DNA from: Cheilinus undulatus
Lineage: Eukaryota > Chordata > Actinopteri > Labriformes > Labridae
Assembly: GCF_018320785.1 (NCBI RefSeq)
Contig: NC_054881.1
Location: 42,136,424-42,200,423, forward strand
Direction: 5' to 3'
Length of the DNA stretch: 64,000 nt
Part shown: positions 26,101-35,142 of the stretch, piece by piece
Position numbering within the stretch: the first letter of the stretch is position 1
Layout of the letters: every line of letters starts with the position of its first letter
Program-made: the position numbers and the translations under genes
Notes under the pieces: generated by a model
What the model was told of the DNA's origin: nothing
The model's input: only the letters and a program-made list of their open reading frames with translations
Database searches by the model: none

Positions 26101-29100
26101 CTGAGGTCCATCTGTTACTCCAGATTTACATCATGTGTCTCCACCAAGCTAGTCATGAATGTCTGTGCTCCATACCACCCTGCCTTATTAAAACAGTGTG
26201 AGGGTTGTGACTCACGTATGGCCTTTGGAGATTTGAGGACGATGTAGCAGCAGTAGAGCATGAGTAGACCAATGAAGATGAGGATGAGGATGCCAAAGGT
26301 GAAGCCGGCCTGCAGGGACAAAGACCACACTCAACAACAAACCACAAACATACAGCTGATATCTGTAACTACAATACAATACAATACAATAACTTTATTT
26401 ATCCCCGAAGGGAAATTCATTTGTCTGGAGTCTCATCTGTTTATGGTAGAATTATATAGTCTTATTGCTAATAGTATGAAAGATCTTCTATATTTTTCTG
26501 TCCTGCAGCGAAGAGAGAGGAGCCGTCCACTACCGTTGTTTTTTTGGTCACTTAGGGTGATATAAAGTGGATGATCCATGTTCCCCAGAATGGCCTCCAC
26601 CTTCTTCATTGTGCGTCTCTCCTCCTCATCAATGAGTTCAACTTGATTCCAACCACAGAGCCAGCTTTTTTCACCAGTTTGTTCAGATGCCTTGCATCCT
26701 TGTGTTTTACACTGCCTCCCCAGCAGACTGTAGCATAAAACAGAACACAGTGCCTATACAAGTCTTCACCCCCTGGATGTTTGACCCAAAAATCTTAGTT
26801 AGTGAAATGGAATCACCTGATAAAGACACCTGTTTCTGGAAGCTCCAGTCACTGGTTCATCAGTATTCAGGGCTACCATTACACCGTGAAGACAAAAGAA
26901 CACTCAGAGAAAAGGTGATTAAAAAGTGTAAGTCAGGGGATGGAGACAGAAAGACTTCCAAGGCTATGAACATCCCCCAGAGTTCAGTTAAATCCATCAT
27001 GAAGAAATGAATGTCACATGTGTAAATCTGCCTAGATCAGACCGTCCTCACAAACTGAGTGGGCGTGCAAGAAGGAGACTAGTGAGAGAGGACACCAAGA
27101 CACCTATGACTACTCTGAGAGAGTTCCAAGCTTCAGCAGCTGAGATGACTCTGCAGACAACAACTGTTGACCGGGTTCTTCACCAGTCAGAGCTTTATGG
27201 GAGAGTGGCAAAGAGAAAGACACTGTTGAAGAAAACTTAGATTCAATCTGGACTAGAGTTCACCAGAAGGACTGTGGGAGACTCCATGGTCAAGAGGAAG
27301 AAAGTTCTTTGGTCTGATGAGACCAGAATGGAGCTTATTGGCCATCAGACATCACCACAAACACACCATCCCCACTGTGGAGCACAGTGGTGGCAGCATC
27401 ATGCTGTGGGGAGGCTTCTCAGCAGCCGGTCCTGGAAGGCTTGTAAAGGTAGAGGCTTAAATGGATCCTGGAGGACAATCTCATTCAGTCTGACAGAAAA
27501 CTACGGCTTAGAGAAGATTTATTTTCCAGTTAGACAATGAGCTGAAGGATACAGAGAAAGCTACACAGAAACAATTTAAAGACAACAAGGAGAATTTTCT
27601 GGAGCAGCCGAGTCAAAGCCCAGACCTCAGTCCAACAGAGAGCAACCTGTACAACCTGACAGAGTTTGAGCAGTTTAGCAAAGAAGAATGGAGTAAAATT
27701 CCAGAGTCCAGATGTTTGATCCTGACTGAGACCTATCCACACAGACTCAGAGCTGAGACTGCAGACAAAGGTGACTCTACTAAATACTGGCTAGAGGGAG
27801 GAATATTTTTGCAGCCAATTTTCTAAAAAAAAAAAAAGCCAAATCTTATCGACCACAACTGATTTATAAAATCAATAAAAGGGTAAAACATCCAAAAGGG
27901 TGCAATACTTTTTTCCTGCCCTCTTTTTAAAGTGTCTTGAGATAACTTCGGTTATGGATTGGTGCTAAACAAACAAAGACTGACAGATTGACTAATTGAC
28001 TTTTATGGAGACTGAACTTACAAACTACAAACATCTGGACTTTGGCCTGATTGTTCTCAGACCCTGTCCTGGTCCAGGATGTTGATCCAGTCAGAAACTT
28101 GAACTTGATAACCCTGCATTTACTGGACTTTAGAAATATGATGCTACAGAATAAGTGTGTTTTACTGTGAAAGAGTGGTTTTACTTTGAAGGAGTGATAT
28201 TGATAACTACCTGTTTGATTCCCCAGGGGATGCTGAGTATCGATGTGCCCATCATTGTGTTCCAGATGGCAAATCTGTGAGCAAACAAAGGTGATCGTTC
28301 CACAGAAGTGTGAGTATTGATCATTGATTAAAGAATGAGCAGATTAATAAACTTATCCTATCACTAATCAATGATTCCACACTGACTCCAGGTCATTCGT
28401 GGTGGTAATTTATAATCAAATATTGATCATAGATGGACATAAGGATTAAATCATACATGGTGATGATGCTGGGGTTTTTGGAGGAGCTGTCGCTGCTCTT
28501 CACTTTGAACGCCGTTCCCAGCGGGCTGTAGATGTAGATCTCCTCAGGAGCAGGGATGACATGGTTCGGAGGACTCTGAGGAGAAACAGAAGGAACCACA
28601 ATGACCTCCTCACGTGTAAAATAACAAGAATGACATCACAGGTAGCTGAGCTGCAATTGGTCGTACCAGCAGCCTATCAGACGAGCCCGTCAGGCGACTG
28701 TAATAATGAACTCTGCTGTTTAAGATGGCGGCCTCGGCTGAAACTCTCTCCTGAGGATCATCGTCCACGATGTTTCGGGGCTCCACGTGGAACGGCCTAA
28801 AAACAGAGACAAATGACAAAAGACTGGTTTACTTTATCATTAAAGAATAATGAATCAATATTATTTATTCCAAATTAGGGCTGGGCGATTAATCAAAAAT
28901 TAGATTAAATCACAATATCGCAAAAAGTGCAATATTTCTTTGACCTGAAATTTGTGAAAAAATACTAGCTTTAAACTTTTTTGCAGCAGCAGATTTATGC
29001 ATGACATATCCAATATTCAGGTGACATTTTTTTTTAGGATAGTCTACAAAAAAATCCTACGTTCTACATTTTTGTACTTTTTTCTTATTAAATACAGTGC

Positions 29101-31913
29101 TGTTAAAAAGTGTTTGCCCCCTTTCTGATTCTTGACTTTTTTCCATATTTATCACACTTAAATGTTTCGGATCATCAAACCAATTTTTATATTTCACAAA
29201 GACAACCCAAGTAAATAGAAAATGCAGTTTCTAAATAATTATTTAATTTTTTAAGTGGGGAAAAAAATCCAAACCTATCCGTCCCTGTGTGAAAAAGTAC
29301 TTCCCCCCTGAACCTGATAACTGGTTGTTCCACCCTTGACAGCAATAACTGAAATCAAGGGTTTGTGATAACTGCTGATGAGTGTTTCTCATCGCTGTGG
29401 AGGAATGTTGTCCCTCTCTTCTTCTCAGAATTGCTTTAACTCAGCCATATTGGAGGGTTTTCCAGCATGAACTGCCCGTTTAAGGTCAAACCACAGCATC
29501 TCAGTTCGATTTACGTCTGGACCCTGACTGGTCCACTCCAAAACCTTAATTTAGTTTATTCTAAGCCATTGAGAGGTGGACTTGCAGGTGTATTTCAGGT
29601 CGTTGTCCTGCTGCATAACCCTGAACTGATGGCTGGACGTTGGCCTTCAGGATTTTCCGGTAGACAGCAGAATTCATGGTTCCATCAATCACAGCAAGTG
29701 GTCCAGGTCCTGGACTTCTCCAGAAGTCTTGGGGATCATCAGGATGTTTTCAGTCAAATGTGAGACGAGCCTTTGTGTTCTTTTTGGTCAGCAGTGGTTT
29801 TGGCCTTGGAACTCTCCCATGATGCCGTTGTTGCCCAGTGTCTTTCTAATGGTTGAGTCATGAACTCTGACCCTAACTTAGGCCAGTAGGCCTGCAGGTC
29901 TTTGGATGTGGTTCTGGGTTCTTTTGGGACCTCCTGGATGAGTCGTGGTTGCACTCTCAACCGTTGGTTGGCCGACCACTCCTGGGAAAGTTCCCACTGT
30001 TCCCAGTTTTCTCCATTTGTGGATAATGGCTCTGACTGTGGGTTGCTGGAGTCCCAAAGCCTTGGAAAAGTCTTTGTAACACGTTGTTTCTCATTTGTTC
30101 TTGAACTTCTTTGGCTCGTGGCATGATGCGTTTCTTTCTGAGATCTTGTAGCCTACTTCACTTTGTCTGACAGCTTCTATTTAAGGGATTTTTTGATTCA
30201 ACAAATCTGGTGGTAATCAGGCCTGGGTGTGGCCAGTGAAACTGAACTCAGCTTATCAAGAACTGTGGTTAATCACAGTTAACTCATGATTTAACAAGGG
30301 GGGCAATTACTTCTTCACACAGGGCCAGAGAGGTTTGGATTTTTTCCCACTTAATGAATAAAATCTTGCTTTAGAAATTGCATTTTCTATTTCCTTGGGT
30401 TATCTTTGTGAAATATAAAAATTGGTTTGATGATCCGAAACATTTAAGTGTGATAAATATGCAAAAAAACACGACGAATCAGAAAGGGGTCAAATACTTT
30501 TTCACAGTACTGTATACGAACGACAAAAACCCTTCAATGCAATAATTGATATCCAATTTGCACTGCAAGTCAAAAGCATCACAAACAGACACTTTCAAAG
30601 AATTGTTCAGCCCGTGTTTATGAATGAAAGGAAGTTAAGGAATAACCGCATATCAAATTGCAATTAGATTTTCCAAAATTGTTCAGCCCTATTCCAGATC
30701 ATTCTGATAATGTGATGTCCATTATTCAGCTGCCAACTTTTAATATTTTCTGTCTCTTAAAAGTATTAATTCAGGCACCAGCTCCTTTTATACAATAAAA
30801 AAATCCCAAACAATGCCCAACCCTGACTAATTAGCTTAATTAGCTGTTAAATGCTCCTCCAGCTGTTTCTCATCAGTACCACTTACTTTTCCAGCCTTCC
30901 TGTCCCTACTTTTTTGAGATGTGTTGCTGCCATCAAAGTCAAAATGAGCTAATATTTTCCTGAAATGTCTCAGTTTAACCTCTGATATGTTGTTTCTGTT
31001 CTAATGTGAATAAATATGGGTTTATGAGGTTTGACAATCATTGACTTCCGTTTTATTTACATTTTACACAGCGACCCAACTTTTTTGGAATGGGGTAGTT
31101 GACGGTAATAGTTTAATGAGCCATGTTTGTCTGTGTTGACGTTTTCCATGCAGAGGCGTGTGCGGAGCTGCTCGGTGGCTGTGAAATACCAAACTGGATT
31201 AAATTCATCACTCTGCCGACACCAACACGTGCTGCTGCTCCAGGATTCCAGGAAGTGGAGCCTTCAGACAGCAGCTTGTTTATTAACAGAAGTAAAACTG
31301 TGAGCTCAGCTTTAAAACGCTCCAACACGTGAACACAGCACTAAAGGAGGACGGTCTGACAGCAGATGGGCTCCTCACTACTTCACTTTTTTTTCTAAAT
31401 GGTGACCACATATTTATGTGACTCGGCCAGCGAGCCGGCGTGCTGGAATTTAACGTCAGTGTCATATTTACAGATGTCAGTCAAAATCCTTGGTCCCCGA
31501 AGGTTTGTGTGGGACGTCCTGTAACTGTCAGCAGACTCATTTTCTCACGTGAACATGGCCGTTAGATGTTTGTGACTAAAACTTTACAATGAGGCTGATT
31601 TACAGACTGGCAGCATGCAGGTTTACTACAATAAAACAAGATTATCATCCTCATAGTTGTAGGATTATTGAACTAAAGGCAGACAGCAGAAAGGTTTGCT
31701 CTGCAGCTCAGTGAGGGGAACATTTAACCCTTTTACCAGCCTCTCTTTGATAGTTTGACTGCATCAGGCCGCCTGTGAGAAATAAAATTAAGATTTTTTA
31801 AAAAGGTACCGTTTATTCCTAAAGTCAAGAGAGTCAGTGGATCCTCTGTGAGAGAAACTCTCTGCTGTTTGTTCAGAGTTCAGCAACGGCCGGCCGTCGT
31901 CCTCCATCATCAT
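16946..31913 (-). CDS. Sodium-coupled neutral amino acid transporter 9, complete CDS
   Basis: SLC38A9 is a lysosomal-membrane arginine-gated transporter that binds Ragulator-Rag GTPases through its N-terminal tail and activates mTORC1. Coding exons, 5' to 3' on the minus strand: 31913-31810, 28796-28667, 28575-28457, 28274-28211, 26309-26216, 25141-24971, 24861-24802, 23759-23568, 23226-23119, 22571-22465, 22122-22009, 21934-21786, 20550-20461, 17111-16946. All joins keep phase and total 1668 nt (555 codons plus stop), close to the 561 residues of human SLC38A9. The tail has VHYYSRL and [12 protein letters not shown], matching the family's Ragulator-binding segment. The membrane part shows [20 protein letters not shown] (TM1), [32 protein letters not shown] and the end [12 protein letters not shown]. 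The start is one of three consecutive ATGs after an in-frame TGA. Several introns hold nested transposons and VNTRs. Confidence 0.95.
17190..19010 (-). mobile_element. Decayed Tc1/mariner-superfamily element split by a LINE
   Basis: Left part 17190-17363 (AAGATACCATGAAGAAGTTC, ATTTAGTTCAAGAAGTGAAAC) and right part 17965-19010 are two pieces of one fish mariner-type family. The right part shows, on the minus strand, remnants of transposase coding such as the tracts CTTCAGCTGGTCTGGATTG, GGTTCAGGTCAGACCAG and CAGCAGATGACATGG. Frames are broken throughout. It sits in slc38a9 intron 14. The exact subfamily name is not certain. Confidence 0.7.
17364..17964 (+). mobile_element. RTE-type LINE 3' end, truncated
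   Basis: Encodes, with frame breaks, the C-terminal end of a fish RTE reverse transcriptase: [48 protein letters not shown] and [11 protein letters not shown]. It ends in a short GATGGATGGAT tail at 17954-17964, typical of RTE elements with microsatellite tails. It is 5'-truncated and inserted into the mariner-like element around it. Confidence 0.85.
19028..19959. mobile_element. hAT-like non-autonomous element
   Basis: Inverted ends: GAGGAGTGTCAAACTCATTC at 19028 and, on the minus strand from 19959, CAGGGGTGTCAAACTCAAGG. Flanking 8-mers CTCTAGAA (19020-19027) and CTCTAGGG (19960-19967) match at 6 of 8, fitting an aged 8-bp hAT target duplication. The interior is AT-rich with repeated AAAATATGACTTAAAATT words and no coding capacity. 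Confidence 0.7.
19968..20460. other. slc38a9 intron 14 sequence
   Basis: AT-rich; no exon or complete element recognised. 20040-20235 may contain further transposon scraps. Confidence 0.4.
20461..20550 (-). CDS. slc38a9 exon 14
   Basis: 90 nt, acceptor TTTGCAG, donor AG|GTGCGT. Encodes [20 protein letters not shown] and FYPNIGSII; phase 2 in and out. Confidence 0.93.
20825..21783. repeat. 33-bp VNTR, about 29 copies, abutting the slc38a9 exon 13 donor
   Basis: Unit of the type TTCCTGCAGTGTTACCTGCA plus GTAATACCCTCAC. Because the unit is 33 bp, both strands carry repeat ORFs of about 300 residues ([22 protein letters not shown]). These are not genes: on the slc38a9 strand the exon 13 frame meets TAA at once past the splice site. 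Half or more of the units keep CAG|GTAAC, the same core as the real donor CAG|GTAAGG at 21786/21785. Confidence 0.95.
21786..21934 (-). CDS. slc38a9 exon 13
   Basis: 149 nt, acceptor CCAACAG, donor CCCAG|GTAAGG. Encodes [20 protein letters not shown], then [20 protein letters not shown] and a NHYP end. The donor's +4 position onward is already the VNTR. Confidence 0.95.
22009..22122 (-). CDS. slc38a9 exon 12
   Basis: 114 nt, acceptor GTTCAG, donor CCA|GTAAGG. Encodes [20 protein letters not shown], then [16 protein letters not shown]; phase 0 at both ends. Confidence 0.95.
22123..22464. other. slc38a9 intron 11
   Basis: Short intron with no recognisable element. Confidence 0.5.
22465..22571 (-). 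CDS. slc38a9 exon 11
   Basis: 107 nt, acceptor CTCTCAG, donor AATAAC|GTCAGT (a weak GT donor chosen because the next exon resumes VRDL in frame). Encodes [20 protein letters not shown] then [16 protein letters not shown]. Confidence 0.92.
22572..23118. other. slc38a9 intron 10
   Basis: No repeat array or exon recognised. Confidence 0.5.
23119..23226 (-). CDS. slc38a9 exon 10
   Basis: 108 nt, acceptor TGTCCAG, donor CCAG|GTGTGT. Encodes [20 protein letters not shown], then [16 protein letters not shown]. Confidence 0.95.
23568..23759 (-). CDS. slc38a9 exon 9
   Basis: 192 nt, acceptor ATCCTCAG, donor TTAG|GTACGT. Encodes [20 protein letters not shown] with two N-glycosylation sequons (NLS, NET), then [20 protein letters not shown] and FFARFTFL. 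Confidence 0.95.
23795..24560. repeat. Minisatellite based on CACAATAAAACATGATGATAA
   Basis: About 20-23-bp AT-rich units, roughly 28 copies, starting about 35 bp from the exon 9 acceptor in slc38a9 intron 8. The array is interrupted by a SINE at 24058-24240. Minus-strand ORFs ([10 protein letters not shown] repeats) are artefacts. Confidence 0.9.
24058..24240 (+). mobile_element. tRNA-derived SINE
   Basis: A-box-like GGTGGCCTAGTGGTTAAAGG at about 24070-24089, then a conserved body (CCTTTACTGCATGTCTCTCC), an AATAAAGGCATAAAAATGCC tail and an A15 run at about 24224-24239. It is inserted in the middle of the 21-bp array. The B box is degraded. A second copy of the family lies in reverse orientation at 60540-60657. 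Confidence 0.8.
24802..24861 (-). CDS. slc38a9 exon 8
   Basis: 60 nt, acceptor TTTTCAG, donor CGAG|GTAGGG. Encodes [19 protein letters not shown] in the luminal loop, with sequons NVS and NGS. Confidence 0.9.
24971..25141 (-). CDS. slc38a9 exon 7
   Basis: 171 nt, acceptor TTGGTAG, donor TACA|GTGAGT. Encodes [20 protein letters not shown], then [20 protein letters not shown] and [14 protein letters not shown]. Confidence 0.96.
25142..26215. other. slc38a9 intron 6
   Basis: No array. A strong CTCF-like motif CCAGCAGAGGGCAG lies at 25363-25376 (+). The remainder is AT-rich single-copy sequence. Confidence 0.5.
26216..26309 (-). CDS. slc38a9 exon 6
   Basis: 94 nt, acceptor CCTGCAG, donor ATAC|GTGAGT. 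Encodes [20 protein letters not shown], then [11 protein letters not shown]. Confidence 0.95.
26370..26740 (-). mobile_element. Possible non-LTR retrotransposon fragment
   Basis: Begins with five ACAATACAAT-type repeats followed by ACTTTATTTATCCCCGAAGG, a form common at the ends of fish LINEs in reverse orientation. The body is short and has no intact ORF. The assignment is tentative. Confidence 0.45.
26748..27925 (+). mobile_element. Tc1-like transposon with broken transposase
   Basis: Starts CAGTGCCTATACAAGTCTTC and ends near GGGTGCAATACTTTTTTCC. Three successive frames carry transposase pieces: HTH region at about 26870-27005 ([20 protein letters not shown]), second HTH and linker at 27007-27240, and [14 protein letters not shown] at about 27300-27345 with the first catalytic Asp. 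FQLDN near 27530 and [13 protein letters not shown] near 27620 mark the second Asp and third acidic sites. Frameshifts and stops separate them, so it is inactive. It lies in slc38a9 intron 5. Confidence 0.85.
28211..28274 (-). CDS. slc38a9 exon 5
   Basis: 64 nt, acceptor CTCACAG, donor AAACAG|GTAGTT. Encodes [20 protein letters not shown] plus Q, the first transmembrane helix with the unwound TSILSIPWG segment. Confidence 0.96.
28457..28575 (-). CDS. slc38a9 exon 4
   Basis: 119 nt, acceptor TCCTCAG, donor ACCAT|GTATGA. Encodes [20 protein letters not shown], then [25 protein letters not shown] is a conserved cytosolic tail motif. Confidence 0.94.
28667..28796 (-). CDS. slc38a9 exon 3
   Basis: 130 nt, acceptor TTTTTAG, donor CTGCTG|GTACGA. 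Encodes [20 protein letters not shown], then [26 protein letters not shown] is the family's Ragulator-contact motif. The coding strand also contains the + strand YY1-like word AAGATGGCGGC at 28722-28732. Confidence 0.94.
28876..30691. mobile_element. hAT-like MITE carrying an inserted Tc1 element
   Basis: Ends are inverted: TAGGGCTGGGCGATTAATCA at 28876 and, on the minus strand from 30691, TAGGGCTGAACAATTTTGGA. Flanking 8-mers TTCCAAAT (28868-28875) and TTCCAGAT (30692-30699) differ at one base, an 8-bp hAT-type duplication. Without the inner insertion the element would be about 396 bp. It lies in slc38a9 intron 2. Confidence 0.85.
29095..30512 (-). mobile_element. Near full-length Tc1-like transposon, 1418 bp
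   Basis: Inverted ends of about 110 bp beginning CAGTGCTGTTAAAAAGTGTT (left) and, on the minus strand from 30512, CAGTACTGTGAAAAAGTATT. Flanked by TA on both sides (29093-29094, 30513-30514), the Tc1 target duplication. Transposase on the minus strand is interrupted by stops and frameshifts; the best remnant (29960-29754) covers the HTH region. It is inserted inside the hAT-like MITE 28876-30691. Confidence 0.9.
30770..31100. mobile_element. Tc1/mariner terminal remnants
   Basis: Contains CTACTTTTTTGAGATGTGTTG and, at the right edge, TTTACACAGCGACCC plus AACTTTTTTGGAATGGGG, the 3' end of the family whose 5' half is at 13580-14112. The left part (30820-30910) matches that 5' half in reverse. 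It looks like an internally deleted or rearranged copy. Another 3' end is at 50430-50580. Confidence 0.65.
31101..31809. other. slc38a9 intron 2, unassigned
   Basis: Single-copy looking sequence with several CpGs at 31130-31470. No exon signal was recognised. Confidence 0.4.
31810..31913 (-). CDS. slc38a9 exon 2, first coding exon
   Basis: Coding part of exon 2. Three consecutive ATGs (31913-31905) follow an in-frame TGA seven codons upstream. It encodes [20 protein letters not shown], then [15 protein letters not shown], ending CG|GTACCT. The exon's acceptor is GTTCCAG with first base 31944. Confidence 0.9.
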
Positions 31914-31920
31914 CACCGCT

Positions 31921-32032
31921 TCGGATTCAGGTCAACAAGGACCACTGGAACAGCAGAATAGAGAATAAAGTTATATTTAATAAAATAAACCTCGGATTCA
32001 GATCAACAAGGACCACTGGAACAGCAGAATAA
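31921..32032. repeat. 71-bp tandem duplication including the exon 2 acceptor
   Basis: 31921-31961 and 31992-32032 are near-identical (one clear mismatch, G/A, plus edge differences), offset 71 bp. Both copies contain the acceptor TGTTCCAG|TGGTCC in minus orientation, giving alternative acceptors at 31945/31944 and 32016/32015. Confidence 0.85.
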
Positions 32033-32740
32033 AGAAAACAAGACGAGGTTCAAACCTGGTATATGGCTGACTGCAGCTATCTGGGATGCCTGTTGAAATC
32101 CCAGACTGAATTGTTAAGTTCTGCAGAGTGATCAGTGTTTGGGGGTGTTATTGTGCTGTCTCTAATGTCTGAAGGTAGAGAACTGAAGGACCCTTGAAGT
32201 TTAAAACATAAAGCCCTGTCGGCAGGAAACAGCTAGCATAACACACCAAATCGACTGAATATAGTTCACTACCATCTCCTATAGAGAGTGGTTGGGAAGG
32301 ACGGGACTTTTCAGAAAATCTTCAGAAGGTGATTGGAGGAATGTTCTGCCACTGCGGCTAAGTATGCTAGTATTCACACAAGAGGTTACTCTTTCCCCGT
32401 AACTCACACACTCATGCCCAAGCAGGTCGGCAGATACACCTTTAACATGAAAAGCTTGGAGGGTTGTTTATATTCTGTATTTCATATGGAAATGTTGTCC
32501 ACCTCTAGTAAAGCAGACATCCGAGGTAATCACCGCAGTGGAGGCAGCCATTACCAACAGCTTTCAGTACAACTAAACCCCACCCACAGCGCAACTCTGC
32601 ACATATGGCTCTGAAAGTAAGGTTAGTCACATACAGACCATGTGTAGGGCTGACCTCAGCAGTCAGCCAAAAAGTAGATCTATAACGTTTTTACTAGATA
32701 ACCTGCAGGTTTGTCTTCCTTTACTCTTCCACTTTATATT
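32033..32740. other. slc38a9 intron 1, unassigned
   Basis: Single-copy looking sequence between the duplicated acceptor and the 77-bp array. No exon recognised. Confidence 0.4.
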
Positions 32741-32744
32741 AAAG

Positions 32745-34368
32745 CCAAAAAGTTAATAGTTATATAAAAAACATCAGATTCTTTGGTTAATCTAAAGTAG
32801 GTTAAATTAGAGTTGAATAAAGTCACCTGTAGTTAACATTAACCTGTATTAATCTGACATTGGTTAAACTAAGGTAGGTTAAGTCAGAGTTAAATAAAAC
32901 TCACCTGTAGTTAATATTAACCTGTTTCATCCTGACATTAGTTAAACTAAGGTAGGTTAAGTCAGAGTTAAATAAACTCACCTGTAGTTAACATTAACCT
33001 GTTTCATCCTGACATTAGTTAAACTAAGGTAGGTTAAGTCAGAGTTAAATAAACTCACCTGTAGTTAACATTAACCTGTATAAATCTGTCATTAGTTAAA
33101 CTAAGGTAGGTTAAGTCAGAGTTAAATAAACTCACCTGTAGTTAACATTAACCTGTTTCATCCTGACATTAGTTAAACTAAGGTAGGTTAAGTCAGAGTT
33201 AAATAAACTCACCTGTAGTTAACATTAACCTGTATAAATCTGTCATTAGTTAAACTAAGGTAGGTTAAGTCAGAGTTAAATAAACTCACCTGTAGTTAAC
33301 ATTAACCTGTTTCATCCTGTCATTAGTTAAACTAAGGTAGGTTAAGTCAGAGTTAAATAAACTCACCTGTAGTTAACATTAACCTGTTTCATCCTGTCAT
33401 TAGTTAAACTAAGGTAGGTTAAGTCAGAGTTAAATAAACTCACCTGTAGTTAACATTAACCTGTTTCATCCTGTCATTAGTTAAACTAAGGTAGGTTAAG
33501 TCAGAGTTAAATAAACTCACCTGTAGTTAACATTAACCTGTTTCATCCTGACATTAGTTAAACTAAGGTAGGTTAAGTCAGAGTTAAATAAACTCACCTG
33601 TAGTTAACATTAACCTGTTTCATCCTGTCATTAGTTAAACTAAGGTAGGTTAAGTCAGAGTTAAATAAACTCACCTGTAGTTAACATTAACCTGTTTCAT
33701 CCTGTCATTAGTTAAACTAAGGTAGGTTAAGTCAGAGTTAAATAAACTCACCTGTAGTTAACATTAACCTGTTTCATCCTGTCATTAGTTAAACTAAGGT
33801 AGGTTAAGTCAGAGTTTAATAAACTCACCTGTAGTTAACATTAACCTGTTTCATCCTGTCATTAGTTAAACTAAGGTAGGTTAAGTCAGAGTTAAATAAA
33901 CTCACCTGTAGTTAACATTAACCTGTTTCATCCTGTCATTAGTTAAACTAAGGTAGGTTAAGTCAGAGTTAAATAAACTCACCTGTAGTTAACATTAACC
34001 TGTTTCATCCTGACATTAGTTAAACTAAGGTAGGTTAAGTCAGAGTTAAATAAACTCACCTGTAGTTAACATTAACCTGTTTCATCCTGACATTAGTTAA
34101 ACTAAGGTAGGTTAAGTCAGAGTTAAATAAACTCACCTGTAGTTAACATTAACCTGTTTCATCCTGTCATTAGTTAAACTAAGGTAGGTTAAGTCAGAGT
34201 TAAATAAACTCACCTGTGGTTAACATTAACCTGTTTCATCCTGTCATTAGTTAAACTAAGGTAGGTTAAGTCAGAGTTAAATAAACTCACCTGTAGTTAA
34301 CATTAACCTGTTTCATCCTGACATTAGTTAAACTAAGGTAGGTTAAGTCAGAGTTAAATAAACTCACC
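32745..34368. repeat. 77-bp minisatellite, about 20 copies, at the slc38a9 exon 1 donor
   Basis: Very homogeneous 77-bp units (many adjacent ones identical). Read on the gene strand, each unit contains CTCTGACTTAAC (branch-point-like), TTAG and GACAG acceptor-like ends, and CTACAG|GTGAGTTTATT, a donor identical in its first 10 intronic bases to the real exon 1 donor at 34368/34367. The left-most units (32745-32900) are the most diverged. Confidence 0.95.
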
Positions 34369-34460
34369 TCCGTTGACGCTCGCGCTCTCGCTCTCTTCAG
34401 TCTGCGTCAGCACATTTTACCGCCAGTCCTGACGTCATAAAGTCTCGTGGTGTTGTTCTA
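34369..34460 (-). promoter_or_regulatory. slc38a9 non-coding exon 1 and proximal promoter with CRE
   Basis: The exon 1 end is inferred at GGAG|GTGAGT (exon base 34368; intron from 34367). The region is CpG-rich (CGCGAGCGTC). A perfect palindromic CRE, TGACGTCA, lies at 34430-34437 and a MARE/CRE-like TGCTGACGCA at 34402-34411. The TSS is not defined. CREB/ATF control is an inference from the motif. Confidence 0.55.
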
Positions 34461-35134
34461 ATAAAACAGTAAAAAAATAAAATCCTCAGAGTACTGAGTC
34501 TAGGGTCAGGGTCTGGGACCGGGTCTGTAGAGGGTCAGGGACAGCCGGTACAGTCCTGTCGAACGTCCGTCTTCTTCCTCGTGCAGTTGTTAAATGCCGT
34601 CCCCGTTCATCAGCTCCACTGTCTGGTATGACTGTACATCCGGATTAAATCAATTATCCCCTTTTTCTGTTAATGACCCAAACTGTTAAAAACTCAGGAA
34701 CTGTCTCCTCCTCTTGTTGTTTTTCCTCTTAGACTTCCTCTTCTTTCTTCTTCTGTGGTTTTTAAACGGAGCTTGATAGCTGCAGTAAGTGCTTTGGCGC
34801 CATCTCGTGCATGGATTCGAGCGGAGAGAGTTCATAATGATGGGAATTTATGCTCTCTTTTCTGATCCGAATCATCTAACCTGACTCACCAAGAGGAGTC
34901 AGCTCTTTTTAGTGATCCGGTTCATTTGGCCTGGCACACCAGGACGAGCCAACAGTTTTTAGTAGTCAGAACATTTGTTCCGGAACCAAAAGAAATTGAC
35001 TCATTTTAGTGATTTGTATCCTTTGACCTGGCTCTCCAACAGGAGTCGGCTCTTTTTACTGATTCGCATCATCTAATGTGTCCCACCAATCATAGATATG
35101 ATGTTAAAGACACATCATAGATATAATACTGATG
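34461..35134. other. Upstream of slc38a9; short degenerate repeats
   Basis: 34860-35080 holds three diverged copies of about 75 bp (TTTTTAGTGATCCGGTTCAT type, each with GGAGTCGGCTC or similar). No gene was recognised on either strand upstream of the promoter. Confidence 0.45.
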
Positions 35135-35142
35135 TTATAGAC

